Of a stretch of 64,000 nt of DNA, positions 30,370 through 39,692 are shown in pieces (the stretch's first letter is position 1; each line of letters begins with the position of its first letter). Made by a program: the position numbers and the translations under genes. The DNA is from Kofleriaceae bacterium (GTDB lineage: Bacteria > Myxococcota_A > Polyangia > Haliangiales > Haliangiaceae), in NCBI GenBank assembly GCA_024762925.1, contig JANTGM010000016.1:18501-82500 (forward strand), written 5' to 3'. The notes below the pieces were generated by a model, which made no database searches, was not told the origin of the DNA, and was given only the letters and a program-made list of their open reading frames with translations.

Positions 30370-32406
30370 ATGGAGCAGCTTCAGCTGTGGAATGGCCTGG
30401 GACTTTGGGGAAAGACTGTTGCCAAGCTTGAAGAGGAATACGCCAGCCCACAGTTGAGCGCCGAATTGCGAGGCTTGCTTGAGCGCGGTGTCATCGTTCT
30501 CGAAGAGGTTCCCCAAGGCGTTGATGGAAAACTCGGAAAGCTTAGCGCCAAAGAGAAGGAGCTTCTCGAGTCGCACTGCGAGCTGGAATCGTCTCTCAAG
30601 GAGCGCATTCTTCTCGTCGTGCGAGCTGTTGATAGTGGGCAGCTATCCTCGCTGCTCGACCTACCACGTGATGCCAAGCTTCAGGACATCAAGCGGGCAT
30701 ACTACGTACTTAGCAAGGAGCTTCATCCCGACCGTTACCACGGACTAGAACTGGGTGCGTTCAAGCCCGTCTTAGAATCGGTTTTTGCTGCGCTTTCCCA
30801 ATATGTAAAAACTCTGAGTGATCGTCGTACAACCATGCCGATGAAGCGCTCAGGCGACAAGAACGCGCGACGAGGGCTCCGCTACAGCGTTCGGCTTTCT
30901 GTTCAGACAAAGTGCGCGAGTTGGGCCGAGCCAGAGTTGGCTGTGTCACAGGACGTGAGCAGTGGCGGCATGTTCTTGCTGAGCGACCGACAAGCCCTTG
31001 TGGGCGAACCTGTTGACATCGTAATTGCCGCGCCCAATGGATGGGTTTCCGCAACCGGAAAGGTGGTCTCGTACTGCGGCAAAGACGAAGCATTGCGTCT
31101 AGGCTGTGACTCGGGTATCGGAATTCGCTTTGCCGAAGATGGGAGAAGCGACGAAGCAGGCATAACAGCTCTTCTTTTGCACCTGCGAGAGCACTCCCCG
31201 CGTTTCGCCCCAGCTGAACCCGAAGAGACGGTCTTTGCCCAAGGCAGCGTTGTTGTTCGAAGCAAAGATCCGATCATCGGCATCGATCTCGGAACCACCA
31301 ATACATCGGTAGCTTTCACGATTGGCAACCGTGTGCAAATGGTTCCCTGGATCGACGGTAGCTACTCCATTCCTTCCGTCGTGGCATTTCCAGAGAAAGG
31401 GAAGTCGCTCGTTGGAAATGCGGCTCGAAAGCGGCTCTTGCGTGACCCTCGATATGCAATTGGCTCCAGCAAGCGTCTCATTGGCCGACAGCTTGACGAT
31501 TCAAGTATCGCAAGTTTTGTCGCTGGTGCTGGCATTGCACATCAGGCTGGGCCCGATGGCAGCGTGCTCGTGGATTTTTGGGGCGAGCTCTACGCTATGC
31601 CTCAGATTTGTTCTTATCTCTATTCTGCTGCTCGCGAAACGGCTTCCAACGTGATGGGTCAAGAGGTAAACAAAGCCGTGATCACTGTGCCTGTGTGCTT
31701 TGATGATGCACAGCGAGACGCAATGCGCTTGGCGGCAAAACTCGCACACCTTGAGGTTGTCGAGATCATCGAGGAGCCTTGTGCGGCTGCCATCGCAAAT
31801 CAGGGACAGGAGGGCTTTGAAGGCATTGTCGGAGTCTACGACTTTGGCGGTGGCACCTTCGACTTCTCGTTGGTCGAGGCCACAGCTACCGATATGCGAG
31901 TGCTTGCCACAACCGGTGATAGCTGGCTCGGCGGCGACGATTTCGACCTAGCAATCGCCAACACGGCGGCCGACTCTGCGTTCCGTGCTCAAGGTGTCGA
32001 TTTGCGAAGTCGCAGCGTGGAATGGCAGACCTTGCTGCGCGCCTGCGAACAGGCCAAGCGGGAACTCAGTGTTCAGGAAGCGACGCGCATGGTCGTTCCT
32101 GGAGTTCTCCGCAATGCCCAAGGCGCTTGTGATATGCGGATGCAGCTAACCCGCGCCAAAGTAGAGCCACTGTGGAGCGATGTAATTGCGCGTTCCATAA
32201 ACACATGCATGCAGGCTCTTGCGGTTGCCGGAGTGCCAAAGTCCAAGCTCAGCGCCGTCTACATGAGTGGCGGCACTTCCTACATTCCCCTCATCCGCAG
32301 CCAACTTGAGGCGGTATTTAAGGTGCCGATCGTCCTGGGAATCGCGCCGGAATACGCTGTGGCCGCAGGCGCGGGAGTTCGTGCCGCACAGCTGGAGAGA
32401 CGCTAG
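30370..32406 (+). CDS. J-domain / PilZ / Hsp70 ATPase-domain fusion protein
   Basis: A 678-residue protein with an unusual domain order. Residues ~90-150 look like a J domain, with the catalytic HPD at 119-121 in SKELHPDRYHG. Residues ~165-270 are a PilZ domain with both c-di-GMP motifs: RYSVR (171-175) and DVSSGG (195-200). From ~302 there is an Hsp70 nucleotide-binding domain: IIGIDLGTTNTSVAF, EEPCAAAIAN, VYDFGGGTFDFSLVE, VYMSGGTSYIPLIR. The frame ends about where the Hsp70 NBD ends, so no substrate-binding domain is present. ATG 30370 has GGAGG 7 bases before it; GTG 30283 and TTG 30193 are alternative in-frame starts, which would add 29 or 59 residues. Confidence 0.85.
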   Translation: MEQLQLWNGLGLWGKTVAKLEEEYASPQLSAELRGLLERGVIVLEEVPQGVDGKLGKLSAKEKELLESHCELESSLKERILLVVRAVDSGQLSSLLDLPRDAKLQDIKRAYYVLSKELHPDRYHGLELGAFKPVLESVFAALSQYVKTLSDRRTTMPMKRSGDKNARRGLRYSVRLSVQTKCASWAEPELAVSQDVSSGGMFLLSDRQALVGEPVDIVIAAPNGWVSATGKVVSYCGKDEALRLGCDSGIGIRFAEDGRSDEAGITALLLHLREHSPRFAPAEPEETVFAQGSVVVRSKDPIIGIDLGTTNTSVAFTIGNRVQMVPWIDGSYSIPSVVAFPEKGKSLVGNAARKRLLRDPRYAIGSSKRLIGRQLDDSSIASFVAGAGIAHQAGPDGSVLVDFWGELYAMPQICSYLYSAARETASNVMGQEVNKAVITVPVCFDDAQRDAMRLAAKLAHLEVVEIIEEPCAAAIANQGQEGFEGIVGVYDFGGGTFDFSLVEATATDMRVLATTGDSWLGGDDFDLAIANTAADSAFRAQGVDLRSRSVEWQTLLRACEQAKRELSVQEATRMVVPGVLRNAQGACDMRMQLTRAKVEPLWSDVIARSINTCMQALAVAGVPKSKLSAVYMSGGTSYIPLIRSQLEAVFKVPIVLGIAPEYAVAAGAGVRAAQLERR

Positions 32407-32591
32407 AAAGCTCAACGCCAAAGGAGGCGCTAGAAGCAACGAGGAGATGCCCAACGAGAAGATACCCAACTCAGTGTTTGCTGAGGCTTCTCGCGCACCG
32501 ATTCGACCCCCCTCGTGCGAGCCGGCCCCCTGCCGCCAGCGTTCGCGATCGAAGGGATATCGGTCCTCGTATGTGCAGACAATGCAATGAG

Positions 32592-33440
32592 TTACAGCGC
32601 TGCAGCCGCGAGGAATTTCGCGTGATGTCGCAAGTGATCTTCCATGAAGGTCTGTATGAAGAAGTAGCTGTGGTCGTAGCCTTCATGCATGCGCAACTCG
32701 ACAGGTTGGCCCGCCTCGCTGCAGGTACTAACGAACACGTCGGGGCTAAGCTGCTCGGCGAGGAAGCTATCTGCCGCACCTTGATCGATCAGAATGTCGG
32801 GGCAGCGCTTGCCCGATTTCACAAGCTCGTTGGCATCATATGCTGTCCACTCGTCTTGATTCTGCAGGTAGCCAGCGAATGCCTTGCGGCCCCAAGGAAC
32901 CTGGGAAGGCGCGCAAATGGGGGAAAAGGCGGAAACGGACTTGTAGCGGTCGGGATCTTTAAGTCCCAAGGTGAGAGCACCATGCCCGCCCATCGAGTGG
33001 CCAAAGATGCCCTGAGGCGCCGATGTCGCGCCGATCTCCGGCAAGAGGAGCGTTGGCAGCTCTTTGGTGATGTAGGTCTCCATCAGGTAGTTCTTGGCCC
33101 ACCGCTCCTTGGTGGCATCCAGGTAGAAGCCCGCGCCAGTACCGAAGTCCCAGTCATCGTCTTCGCCTTCGATGCCCGCTCCCCGAGGTGAAGTATCTGG
33201 GCACACGATGATGAGCCCAAGCTCCGCTGCGACTCGCTGAAAGCCGCCCTTGGTGACGACATTCTGATCGTTGCAGGTAAGGCCGCTCAGGTACCAGAGC
33301 ACAGGCGTTTTCTCGTTGGCACCTGGTGGCAGAAACACCGACACCGGCATGTTCGTGCGGGTTGCGGTAGAGAGGTGCTCATAGCGAATCTGTCGACCGC
33401 CGAAACAGAGAAACTCTGATGTCTTGATGAGGCTAATCAT
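32592..33440 (-). CDS. fghA: S-formylglutathione hydrolase
   Basis: A 282-residue esterase D-type alpha/beta hydrolase, full length. Catalytic Ser in GIFGHSMGGHGALT; conserved LSGLTCNDQNV oxyanion region; Asp in LIDQGAADSFL; His in GYDHSYFF. It splits S-formylglutathione into formate and glutathione, the second step of formaldehyde detoxification. Its ATG overlaps the TAA of the upstream dehydrogenase gene by one base, so the two are translated together. Confidence 0.96.
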   Translation of the reverse strand: MISLIKTSEFLCFGGRQIRYEHLSTATRTNMPVSVFLPPGANEKTPVLWYLSGLTCNDQNVVTKGGFQRVAAELGLIIVCPDTSPRGAGIEGEDDDWDFGTGAGFYLDATKERWAKNYLMETYITKELPTLLLPEIGATSAPQGIFGHSMGGHGALTLGLKDPDRYKSVSAFSPICAPSQVPWGRKAFAGYLQNQDEWTAYDANELVKSGKRCPDILIDQGAADSFLAEQLSPDVFVSTCSEAGQPVELRMHEGYDHSYFFIQTFMEDHLRHHAKFLAAAAL

Positions 33441-34549
33441 TAGAATGTCACAACGCTTCGAATGCTCTTGCCTTCATGCATAAGGTCAAAGGCCTTGTTG
33501 ATGTCGTCCAGCCCCATGGTGTGCGTAATCATCGGATCGATTTGGATTTTCCCATCCATATACCAATCGACGATTTGCGGAACTCCCGTGCGTCCCTTCA
33601 CGCCACCAAATGCACTGCCTTTCCAAACCCGGCCGGTGACCAGTTGGAAGGGGCGTGTGGCGATTTCTTGGCCCGATCCTGCAACGCCGATGATGATCGA
33701 CTCGCCCCAGCCTTTGTGACAGCACTCGAGCGCCTGGCGCATGAGGGTGGTGTTGCCAACACACTCGAAGCTGTAGTCGGCACCGCCACCAGTGAGGTCG
33801 ACGATGTACGGTACCAAGTCGCCTTCCACTTCTTTGGGATTCACAAAGTGCGTCATGCCGAAGTCTTCCGCCATGGCCTTCTTGGATGGATTGATGTCCA
33901 CGCCAACGATCATGTTTGCTCCAGCGATGCGCGCCCCCTGCACGACATTGAGTCCGATGCCACCAAGGCCAAAGACCACAACGTTGTCGCCTGGCTGTAC
34001 CTTCGCGGTGTTGAAGACCGCACCAATGCCTGTGGTGACACCGCAACCGATGTAGCAAATCTTGTCGAAGGGAGCATCTTCACGGACTTTGGCGAGAGCG
34101 ATTTCTGGAACCACCGTGTGGTTGGCGAAGGTGCTGGTGCCCATATAGTGGAAGATGGGATCGCCATCGATCGAAAAGCGACTCGAGCCATCGGGCATCA
34201 GGCCCTTGCCTTGAGTTGATCGAATCGCTTGGCAGAGGTTCGTCTTGCCCGAAGTGCAGTAGCTGCAGTTGCGACACTCTGGCGTATAAAGAGGAATGAC
34301 ATGATCACCCTTCTTGAGGCTGGTCACCCCTGGTCCAACATCGACGACAACGCCTGCGCCTTCGTGGCCGAGAATGGCAGGGAAGATGCCTTCCGGGTCA
34401 TCGCCAGAGAGCGTGAATGCATCGGTGTGGCAAACTCCAGTGGCCTTGATCTCGACGAGAACCTCGCCGGCTTTTGGGCCGCCGAGTTCAACGTCGGTAA
34501 CGGTGAGGGGACTTCCTGCTTTGGTGGCGAGTGCAGCGCGTGTCTTCAT
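33440..34549 (-). CDS. frmA: S-(hydroxymethyl)glutathione dehydrogenase (class III alcohol dehydrogenase)
   Basis: A 369-residue zinc-dependent medium-chain dehydrogenase. Catalytic zinc ligands in [10 protein letters not shown] and GHEGAGVV, structural zinc Cys cluster in [15 protein letters not shown], and NAD-binding [13 protein letters not shown]. It oxidises S-hydroxymethylglutathione, formed from formaldehyde and glutathione, to S-formylglutathione, which FghA then hydrolyses. ATG 34549 gives the class III N-terminus (MKTRAALA); a frame to 34591 adds Pro-rich residues. A 14-bp palindrome lies 22 bp upstream, in the space shared with recA. Confidence 0.97.
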   Translation of the reverse strand: MKTRAALATKAGSPLTVTDVELGGPKAGEVLVEIKATGVCHTDAFTLSGDDPEGIFPAILGHEGAGVVVDVGPGVTSLKKGDHVIPLYTPECRNCSYCTSGKTNLCQAIRSTQGKGLMPDGSSRFSIDGDPIFHYMGTSTFANHTVVPEIALAKVREDAPFDKICYIGCGVTTGIGAVFNTAKVQPGDNVVVFGLGGIGLNVVQGARIAGANMIVGVDINPSKKAMAEDFGMTHFVNPKEVEGDLVPYIVDLTGGGADYSFECVGNTTLMRQALECCHKGWGESIIIGVAGSGQEIATRPFQLVTGRVWKGSAFGGVKGRTGVPQIVDWYMDGKIQIDPMITHTMGLDDINKAFDLMHEGKSIRSVVTF

Positions 34550-34570
34550 AGGGGGAGGGTAACGCGGAGA

Positions 34571-34584
34571 TGTCCGATCGGACA
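34571..34584. promoter_or_regulatory. 14-bp perfect palindrome between frmA and recA
   Basis: TGTCCGATCGGACA is an exact palindrome, giving TGT-N8-ACA. That spacing equals the CTGT-N8-ACAG LexA box known in gammaproteobacteria, with A in place of the first C. It could be a LexA-like operator for recA or an operator for the divergent formaldehyde genes. Confidence 0.4.
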
Positions 34585-34710
34585 GAGGCATGGGCGTCCG
34601 CGTTGCGGCCGGACGGACATCGGGCCGCTAGGAGTCTCGGCACCTTGGCTTTGGATCGCTTTGTGCGATGGCTATGGGGCGAACCCCAACCCAAAACTAT
34701 GGAGAAGAAG

Positions 34711-35850
34711 ATGCCCAAAGACACAAAAACTGCCGTGAAATCGAACACGGAATCTGCCCGTACCAGCGAGCTCTCATCGAAGAAAGGCAAGGCTATCGAT
34801 GAAGCACTGCGGGTTATCCGAAAACAGTTCGGCACCGGCTCGATCATGCGACTCGGCAAGGACGAAGCCCAAGATGTGGAAGTGATTCCAACTGGCTCTC
34901 TCGCCCTTGATATGGCGCTCGGAGTCGGTGGTTTGCCCCGAGGGCGCATTGTTGAAATCTACGGCCCAGAATCGTCGGGTAAAACGACGCTCACCCTTCA
35001 CGCCATCGCAGAAGCGCAAGCCAAGGGCGGCGTGTGCGCATTTGTCGATGCAGAGCATGCCCTCGACACGAGCTATGCTCAGAACCTCGGCATCAAGTTG
35101 GACGAGCTTCTGATCTCACAGCCCGACTGCGGTGAAGAGGCTCTAGAGATTACCGACACTCTGGTGCGCACTGGTGCGGTCGACTTGATCGTTGTTGATT
35201 CGGTGGCGGCGCTAACACCGAGAGCGGAACTCGAAGGAGAGATGGGTGATCATCACATGGCGCTACAGGCTCGGCTCATGAGTCAGGCACTTCGCAAGCT
35301 CACCGCTGCCGCATCGCGCACAAAGACCACAGTCATCTTCATCAACCAACTGCGTCTCAAAGTTGGTGTTGTCTTTGGCAATCCCGAGACGACAACTGGT
35401 GGCAACGCGCTCAAGTTCTACAGCTCGGTGCGGCTTGATATTCGCCGCAAGAAGGCCATCAAGAGCGGAGACGAGGTGATTGGTTCGTGCACGCGGGTGA
35501 AGGTCGTCAAGAACAAGATGGCTCCGCCGTTTCGCGAGGCCAACTTCGAAATCATGTATGGCACGGGTGTCAATCGCATGGCAGAACTCGTCGATACCGC
35601 AGAAGGCTTTGGGCTCGTCGAGAAGAGCGGAGCTTGGTACAGCTATCGCGGCGAGAAGCTCGGTCATGGGCGAGAGAAGGTCATGGCGAGGCTCAAAGAG
35701 CAGCCCAAGATCGCAGACGAACTCAAAGGCATGCTGATGCAGCACGTTAAGGACAAGCTCTCAGGTGTGATCTCAGGTCCAAGCAATGGAGTTCTTCATA
35801 GCGCGAGCAATGGCAACCCGGGCAAGATGGCTGCAGGAGTCGCATCGTGA
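34711..35850 (+). CDS. recA: Recombinase RecA
   Basis: A 379-residue RecA. Walker A GPESSGKT at 85-92, preceded by [14 protein letters not shown]; Walker [11 protein letters not shown]; the DNA-binding L2 region [15 protein letters not shown]; and RLDIRR. RecA forms filaments on single-stranded DNA, drives strand exchange and promotes LexA self-cleavage. In L1-adjacent sequence [12 protein letters not shown] replaces the usual NQIRMKIGVMFG, a mild difference. ATG 34711 has GGAG 6 bases upstream; ATG 34699 is in frame but lacks one. A small open frame starts within its stop codon. Confidence 0.98.
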   Translation: MPKDTKTAVKSNTESARTSELSSKKGKAIDEALRVIRKQFGTGSIMRLGKDEAQDVEVIPTGSLALDMALGVGGLPRGRIVEIYGPESSGKTTLTLHAIAEAQAKGGVCAFVDAEHALDTSYAQNLGIKLDELLISQPDCGEEALEITDTLVRTGAVDLIVVDSVAALTPRAELEGEMGDHHMALQARLMSQALRKLTAAASRTKTTVIFINQLRLKVGVVFGNPETTTGGNALKFYSSVRLDIRRKKAIKSGDEVIGSCTRVKVVKNKMAPPFREANFEIMYGTGVNRMAELVDTAEGFGLVEKSGAWYSYRGEKLGHGREKVMARLKEQPKIADELKGMLMQHVKDKLSGVISGPSNGVLHSASNGNPGKMAAGVAS

Positions 35851-36068
35851 ACCGGGCCGACATGCTCGAACCGAGCGCCGAATTGCAGCGTCTCGTCGAG
35901 AGACATCTACGAGATTCTCTGATGCTCCGATCGGTCATCCAGGCAGAGAAGGCCTCGCTCGCTCGCATCGTCGCGTCGCTGCGCGATGTGCCCGAGGAAC
36001 TACACACCACCTTGGTCGGAATCTGCATGCGCCGTGTGGCAGACACCTTCGTTACCGACCCCAAGTGA
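35847..36068 (+). CDS. Small protein translationally coupled to recA
   Basis: A 73-residue frame starting GTG at 35847, overlapping the recA stop as GTGA. It is predicted helical and charged ([19 protein letters not shown], then [19 protein letters not shown]), with no signal peptide. Many bacteria carry recX after recA, but this is too short and lacks a RecX pattern. Coupled start and open frame support that it is real; function unknown. Confidence 0.5.
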   Translation: MNRADMLEPSAELQRLVERHLRDSLMLRSVIQAEKASLARIVASLRDVPEELHTTLVGICMRRVADTFVTDPK

Positions 36069-36265
36069 CACGCCGTTCCGCGAACAGGCCGTGGCATTCT
36101 CTAAGGATGTCGGTGGTGGCAAGCTGCCTTGTGCTCGCTCTCGCGCTCGCTCTGAGTGCGGGAGTCTGCGGGTGATTGGCTACGACGCTGGCTCCAAACC
36201 CGCGACGGACGCTGGAAGAATCTCCGGTAATCGCGCAGGGCAAGTAGAAGCGCTACACTTCGCAC

Positions 36266-37303
36266 ATGACGACATGGATGCTCTACGGAGCTAACGGCTA
36301 TACCGGCAAACTCATAGTCGAAGTGGCGAAGCGGCGTGGTCTTAAACCGATCTTGGCTGGGCGCAACCAGGAGGCAGTCGAGGCGTTGGGGGCAGAGTAC
36401 GACATGGAGTGTCGCGTATTTCCGATCGATGCGATGTCAAACAATCTCGAAGGAGTCTCTGCGGTGCTTCTTGCTGCAGGTCCTTTCGTTCACACCAGCG
36501 CTGTTGTCGCAAACGCGTGCATCGCCAAAGGCATTCACTACCTAGACATCACGGGAGAGATTAGTGTCTTCGAAGACTTGCACGCCATGCATGACCAAGC
36601 TGCTGCTGCAGGCAGCGTTCTGTTACCCGGGGTAGGTTTTGATGTCGTGCCATCAGACTGCTTGGCAGCATCACTGGCCGAAGCGATGCCTGATGCCGTT
36701 GCGCTCGAGTTGGCGTTTTCCGCTGGGCAGCTGAGCAAGGGTACCACGAAGACCATGCTCGCTCACATTGGAAGCGGTGGTGCGATTCGGGAGGATGGCG
36801 TCATTCGAACGGTGCCACTTGCGTATCACACCAAGACGATCAAGTTTCACGACAAGAGCCGCCAGTGCATGACGATTCCGTGGGGCGATGTATCGACCGG
36901 CTATCGCTCAACGGGAATCGGAACGATTCGGGTCTACACCTCAGCGAACAAGAAGGCGGTTCGGCAGATGAAAGTCATGCGCCACATCGGACCACTCATG
37001 ACGGGCCGTTTTATCCAGAAGCAGCTCGGAAAACTCATTGATGCCAAGGTCAAAGGGCCTGGAGCCTCCGCACGTGCCTCTGGCAAGACGGAACTCTGGG
37101 GGCAGGTCCGCGACGCAGCGGGCAACACTCTCGAGGGAACGCTCACCGCGCCAGAAGGCTACTCGCTTACAGCGGAGTGCGCGACGAGCAGTGCCGAGCG
37201 CATTGCATCAGTGGAGGCCGGTTTTAGGACTCCATCGCTCGCGTTTGGAGCTGCTTTCATCACTGAATTTGATGGCTGCACATTGCGGATTCCTGCTCTA
37301 TAG
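36266..37303 (+). CDS. Saccharopine dehydrogenase-like (trans-acting enoyl reductase family) oxidoreductase
   Basis: A 345-residue NAD(P)-dependent protein. The N-terminal Rossmann fold begins with MLYGANGYTGKLI (residues 5-17), followed by ILAGRNQEAVE and VLLAAGPFVHTSA, then HYLDITGEISVFE, the family signature of saccharopine-dehydrogenase-like/trans-enoyl-reductase proteins. Relatives in bacteria reduce lipid or polyketide intermediates, but most are uncharacterised; the substrate is unknown. It has no membrane segment. It stands alone after recA, separated by about 200 bp with no other gene. Confidence 0.88.
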   Translation: MTTWMLYGANGYTGKLIVEVAKRRGLKPILAGRNQEAVEALGAEYDMECRVFPIDAMSNNLEGVSAVLLAAGPFVHTSAVVANACIAKGIHYLDITGEISVFEDLHAMHDQAAAAGSVLLPGVGFDVVPSDCLAASLAEAMPDAVALELAFSAGQLSKGTTKTMLAHIGSGGAIREDGVIRTVPLAYHTKTIKFHDKSRQCMTIPWGDVSTGYRSTGIGTIRVYTSANKKAVRQMKVMRHIGPLMTGRFIQKQLGKLIDAKVKGPGASARASGKTELWGQVRDAAGNTLEGTLTAPEGYSLTAECATSSAERIASVEAGFRTPSLAFGAAFITEFDGCTLRIPAL

Positions 37304-37349
37304 AAGCGGACCCAGTGACCGATAGATTCAAGGGAGTAGCGAGGTTCCC

Positions 37350-37796
37350 ATGCGTCTTCTTTTTATCATTGTGTTTGCGACTACAGGATTGCTTGGCGGG
37401 TGTGCTGCAACCACCTCGAGACCACTTCCAAGTGGAACTGCCGAAGCCAGGCCCACTCACAACAGCATGATTCGCGGTGTGGTTCGCAATGAGCACGGTT
37501 GGGAATTGAGTGAAATTTCCGTGCTCGCGATCTCCAATGAAGGAACCGGCTCTCGCACAGGGTATAGCGACCATCAGGGAATCTATCGGATCGATGATTT
37601 GGCGCCTGGGACCTACACCTTGCGAGTTCGCCGAGGCTCAGCGCTCGTGCTTGAACAGACGATCCGGGTTTCTAGTGGGACCTATCGAAATCTGCACTTG
37701 CGACTTCCCGCGATGTTTGGCGACAGGCCAGATCAGCGTGCGCGACCCATCGTCGACAGGTCCTTGATCCGCTCGAGCCGAATCCGCGGTCGGTAG
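37350..37796 (+). CDS. Lipoprotein with carboxypeptidase-regulatory-like domain
   Basis: A 148-residue lipoprotein (signal FIIVFATTGLLGGC). Residues ~40-115 form one beta-sandwich of the CarboxypepD_reg type: IRGVVRNEHGWELSEISVLA, TGYSDHQGIYRIDDLAPGTY, TLRVRRGSALVLEQTIRV. Such domains stand at the surface of outer-membrane transport and adhesion proteins. The C-terminal ~35 residues are basic and Arg-rich (RSLIRSSRIRGR). Translation starts at ATG 37350. It follows the saccharopine-dehydrogenase-like gene by 46 bp. Confidence 0.85.
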   Translation: MRLLFIIVFATTGLLGGCAATTSRPLPSGTAEARPTHNSMIRGVVRNEHGWELSEISVLAISNEGTGSRTGYSDHQGIYRIDDLAPGTYTLRVRRGSALVLEQTIRVSSGTYRNLHLRLPAMFGDRPDQRARPIVDRSLIRSSRIRGR

Positions 37797-38102
37797 TTCT
37801 ACTCGGCGGGTCCAGGCTATTCCCTCAATGAGACATGATTCAGGCTCTCAACGTCCGAGCCGGAGCATGCTACCGAACCGAACCGCTTGAACCGCTTGCC
37901 GATCCTCCAAGCGAGAGTACGCAAGCTGTGAAGCAACCCCGATCTCACGAACGTTGTCGAGGAGCGAACCACCATTCGCCACTCACTCACGTTCAAAGGA
38001 AGCGAGGAAAAAATGGTTGAGTTCGTCTTTCCGCGTTCGCCGCGAAAGGGAGAAGCACACAAAGTGCTCCTAAGTAATATGGAGGGTTCCTCAGCCAAAG
38101 CG
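37797..38102. other. 306-bp intergenic region between convergent genes
   Basis: No gene seen. It holds short iterations (CCGAACCGAACCGCTTGAACCGCTTG near 37876) but no hairpin with a T tract that I could recognise as a terminator. Confidence 0.4.
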
Positions 38103-39692
38103 CTACAGCGGTAGGAAGATTGTGAACGTCGTGCCCTCACCAACGATGGAGTCGGTGGTGATATAGCCGTCGTGCTTGTCGACGATAATGTCGCGGGCGA
38201 TCGCCAGGCCTTGTCCTGTGCCCCGCCCGACATCCTTGGTCGTGAAGAACGGATCAAAGATGCGTTCTTGGGTCTCCGAATCCATTCCGCATCCATTGTC
38301 CTGAATGCTGATCTTGAGCATGTGCGCCTCGTCATCAACCATCGTGCGTATCTTGATAAGGCCGGTCTCAACGCTCTTACCCGCGTCGGCAATCGCATGG
38401 GCTGCATTGACGATCATGTTGAGGAAGACCTGGTTGAGCCCTCCAAGCAGACACGGGACTACTGGTATCTCGTTGAGTTCGCAATCGATCGTTGCCAAGT
38501 AGCGGTACTCCGAATGCGCAACAGCCAGTGTGCTTTCGATCGCCCGATTGATATCACCAAGCTCCTTTAAGTCACTGTCCGGGTGCGCAAAGTTGCGCAT
38601 CGCTCCAACGATGGTCGAGATGGTCGTGATGCCTTCTGTGATCGCAGCAAAAGCGTCTGGGATTTCTTCGTAGAGAAAGCTGATGTCAACTTCTTCGGCT
38701 TCCTTCTCTGCTGCACGCAAGAGCCGGTTACAACTCTCGACGTCCGAGCGCGCATCGCAGGCTTCTTTGAACTTTGCAACGACAGTTTGGATGTCTCCGA
38801 AGGCCTCTGCGAGGAAGTGGATGTTGTTGCCAATATACTGGGTTGGCGTGTTGATCTCGTGGGCAATACCCGCCGCCAGCTGGCCAACGGCTTCGAGTTT
38901 CTGAGCAACTTGCAGCTCTCTGGCGATGCGACTCTTCTCTCGAATTTCCTGCTGCAGACGAGAATTGGTTTCGACGAGCTTGTCGAGAGCGCCTTGTAGC
39001 GCAGCTTGTTTGGCGTGCAAGAGCTCATTGGCGATCGCGAGTTCGCGTGCACGAACTTGGGCGTCACTCTCAAACCGATTGATTGAGGAGCGTAGTCCCT
39101 CTTCAAGACGCGCATAGTCGCGTCGCCGCTGTGCCGCGGCGATCATATTGGAGGCTTTCTGGACAATTTCGTTGCCAGTGAATGGCTTGTTGATGTAGTC
39201 CCACTGATCATTGCATTGCTCGCCAAAGACTTTTGCCAGTTCCTCTAAGGGCTTGTCTTGGTAGGCGGTAACGATCACGCAGTACAGGTCCGGATCGATT
39301 TTAAGTAGCTCTTGAATGGTCTTTAGACCGTCAATACCTCCAGGCATCTTCATGTCGAAGAACCCGAGATTGATCCGTTTTCCCTGCAGGTAGAGCTCAC
39401 GCGCAAGTTCGATTGCGGCTTCGCCTGTGCTCGCTGTGAGCACGTTGTAGTCCGCTCTTGGGTTTGGCACCTGCAGCGGTTTGTTGCGCCGCCGGCTGCT
39501 GCGTAGCGCTGGTCGTGCCGTGCCACTTTCGGCTGACAGATAGTGCACATAGGAGTCAAGCAAGCCCCGCTCGTCATCAACGACCAAAATTGTCGGCTTG
39601 ATCTGCCGCGAAGTTGCTTGGGCATCACCCGAATGCTCAGCTTTCGCCTCAGTCCGTGTGGCAACGAGCGGCTTAGGACTAGGCTGCGGCAT
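38103..39692 (-). CDS. Soluble receiver-histidine kinase hybrid
   Basis: A 529-residue cytoplasmic protein, receiver first. Receiver: acidic pair D39-D40, phospho-acceptor D113 ([10 protein letters not shown]), VTAYQDK and YINKPF. The loop after the first helix has about 25 extra, Arg-rich residues (54-79; [11 protein letters not shown]). Then a coiled coil, and a HisKA domain ([18 protein letters not shown]), then a HATPase domain ([30 protein letters not shown]). The phospho-His region has an insertion before the ATPase. It probably accepts phosphate at D113 and relays or tunes its own kinase. ATG 39692 follows AAGGA and overlaps the previous gene by 14 bp. Confidence 0.92.
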   Translation of the reverse strand: MPQPSPKPLVATRTEAKAEHSGDAQATSRQIKPTILVVDDERGLLDSYVHYLSAESGTARPALRSSRRRNKPLQVPNPRADYNVLTASTGEAAIELARELYLQGKRINLGFFDMKMPGGIDGLKTIQELLKIDPDLYCVIVTAYQDKPLEELAKVFGEQCNDQWDYINKPFTGNEIVQKASNMIAAAQRRRDYARLEEGLRSSINRFESDAQVRARELAIANELLHAKQAALQGALDKLVETNSRLQQEIREKSRIARELQVAQKLEAVGQLAAGIAHEINTPTQYIGNNIHFLAEAFGDIQTVVAKFKEACDARSDVESCNRLLRAAEKEAEEVDISFLYEEIPDAFAAITEGITTISTIVGAMRNFAHPDSDLKELGDINRAIESTLAVAHSEYRYLATIDCELNEIPVVPCLLGGLNQVFLNMIVNAAHAIADAGKSVETGLIKIRTMVDDEAHMLKISIQDNGCGMDSETQERIFDPFFTTKDVGRGTGQGLAIARDIIVDKHDGYITTDSIVGEGTTFTIFLPL

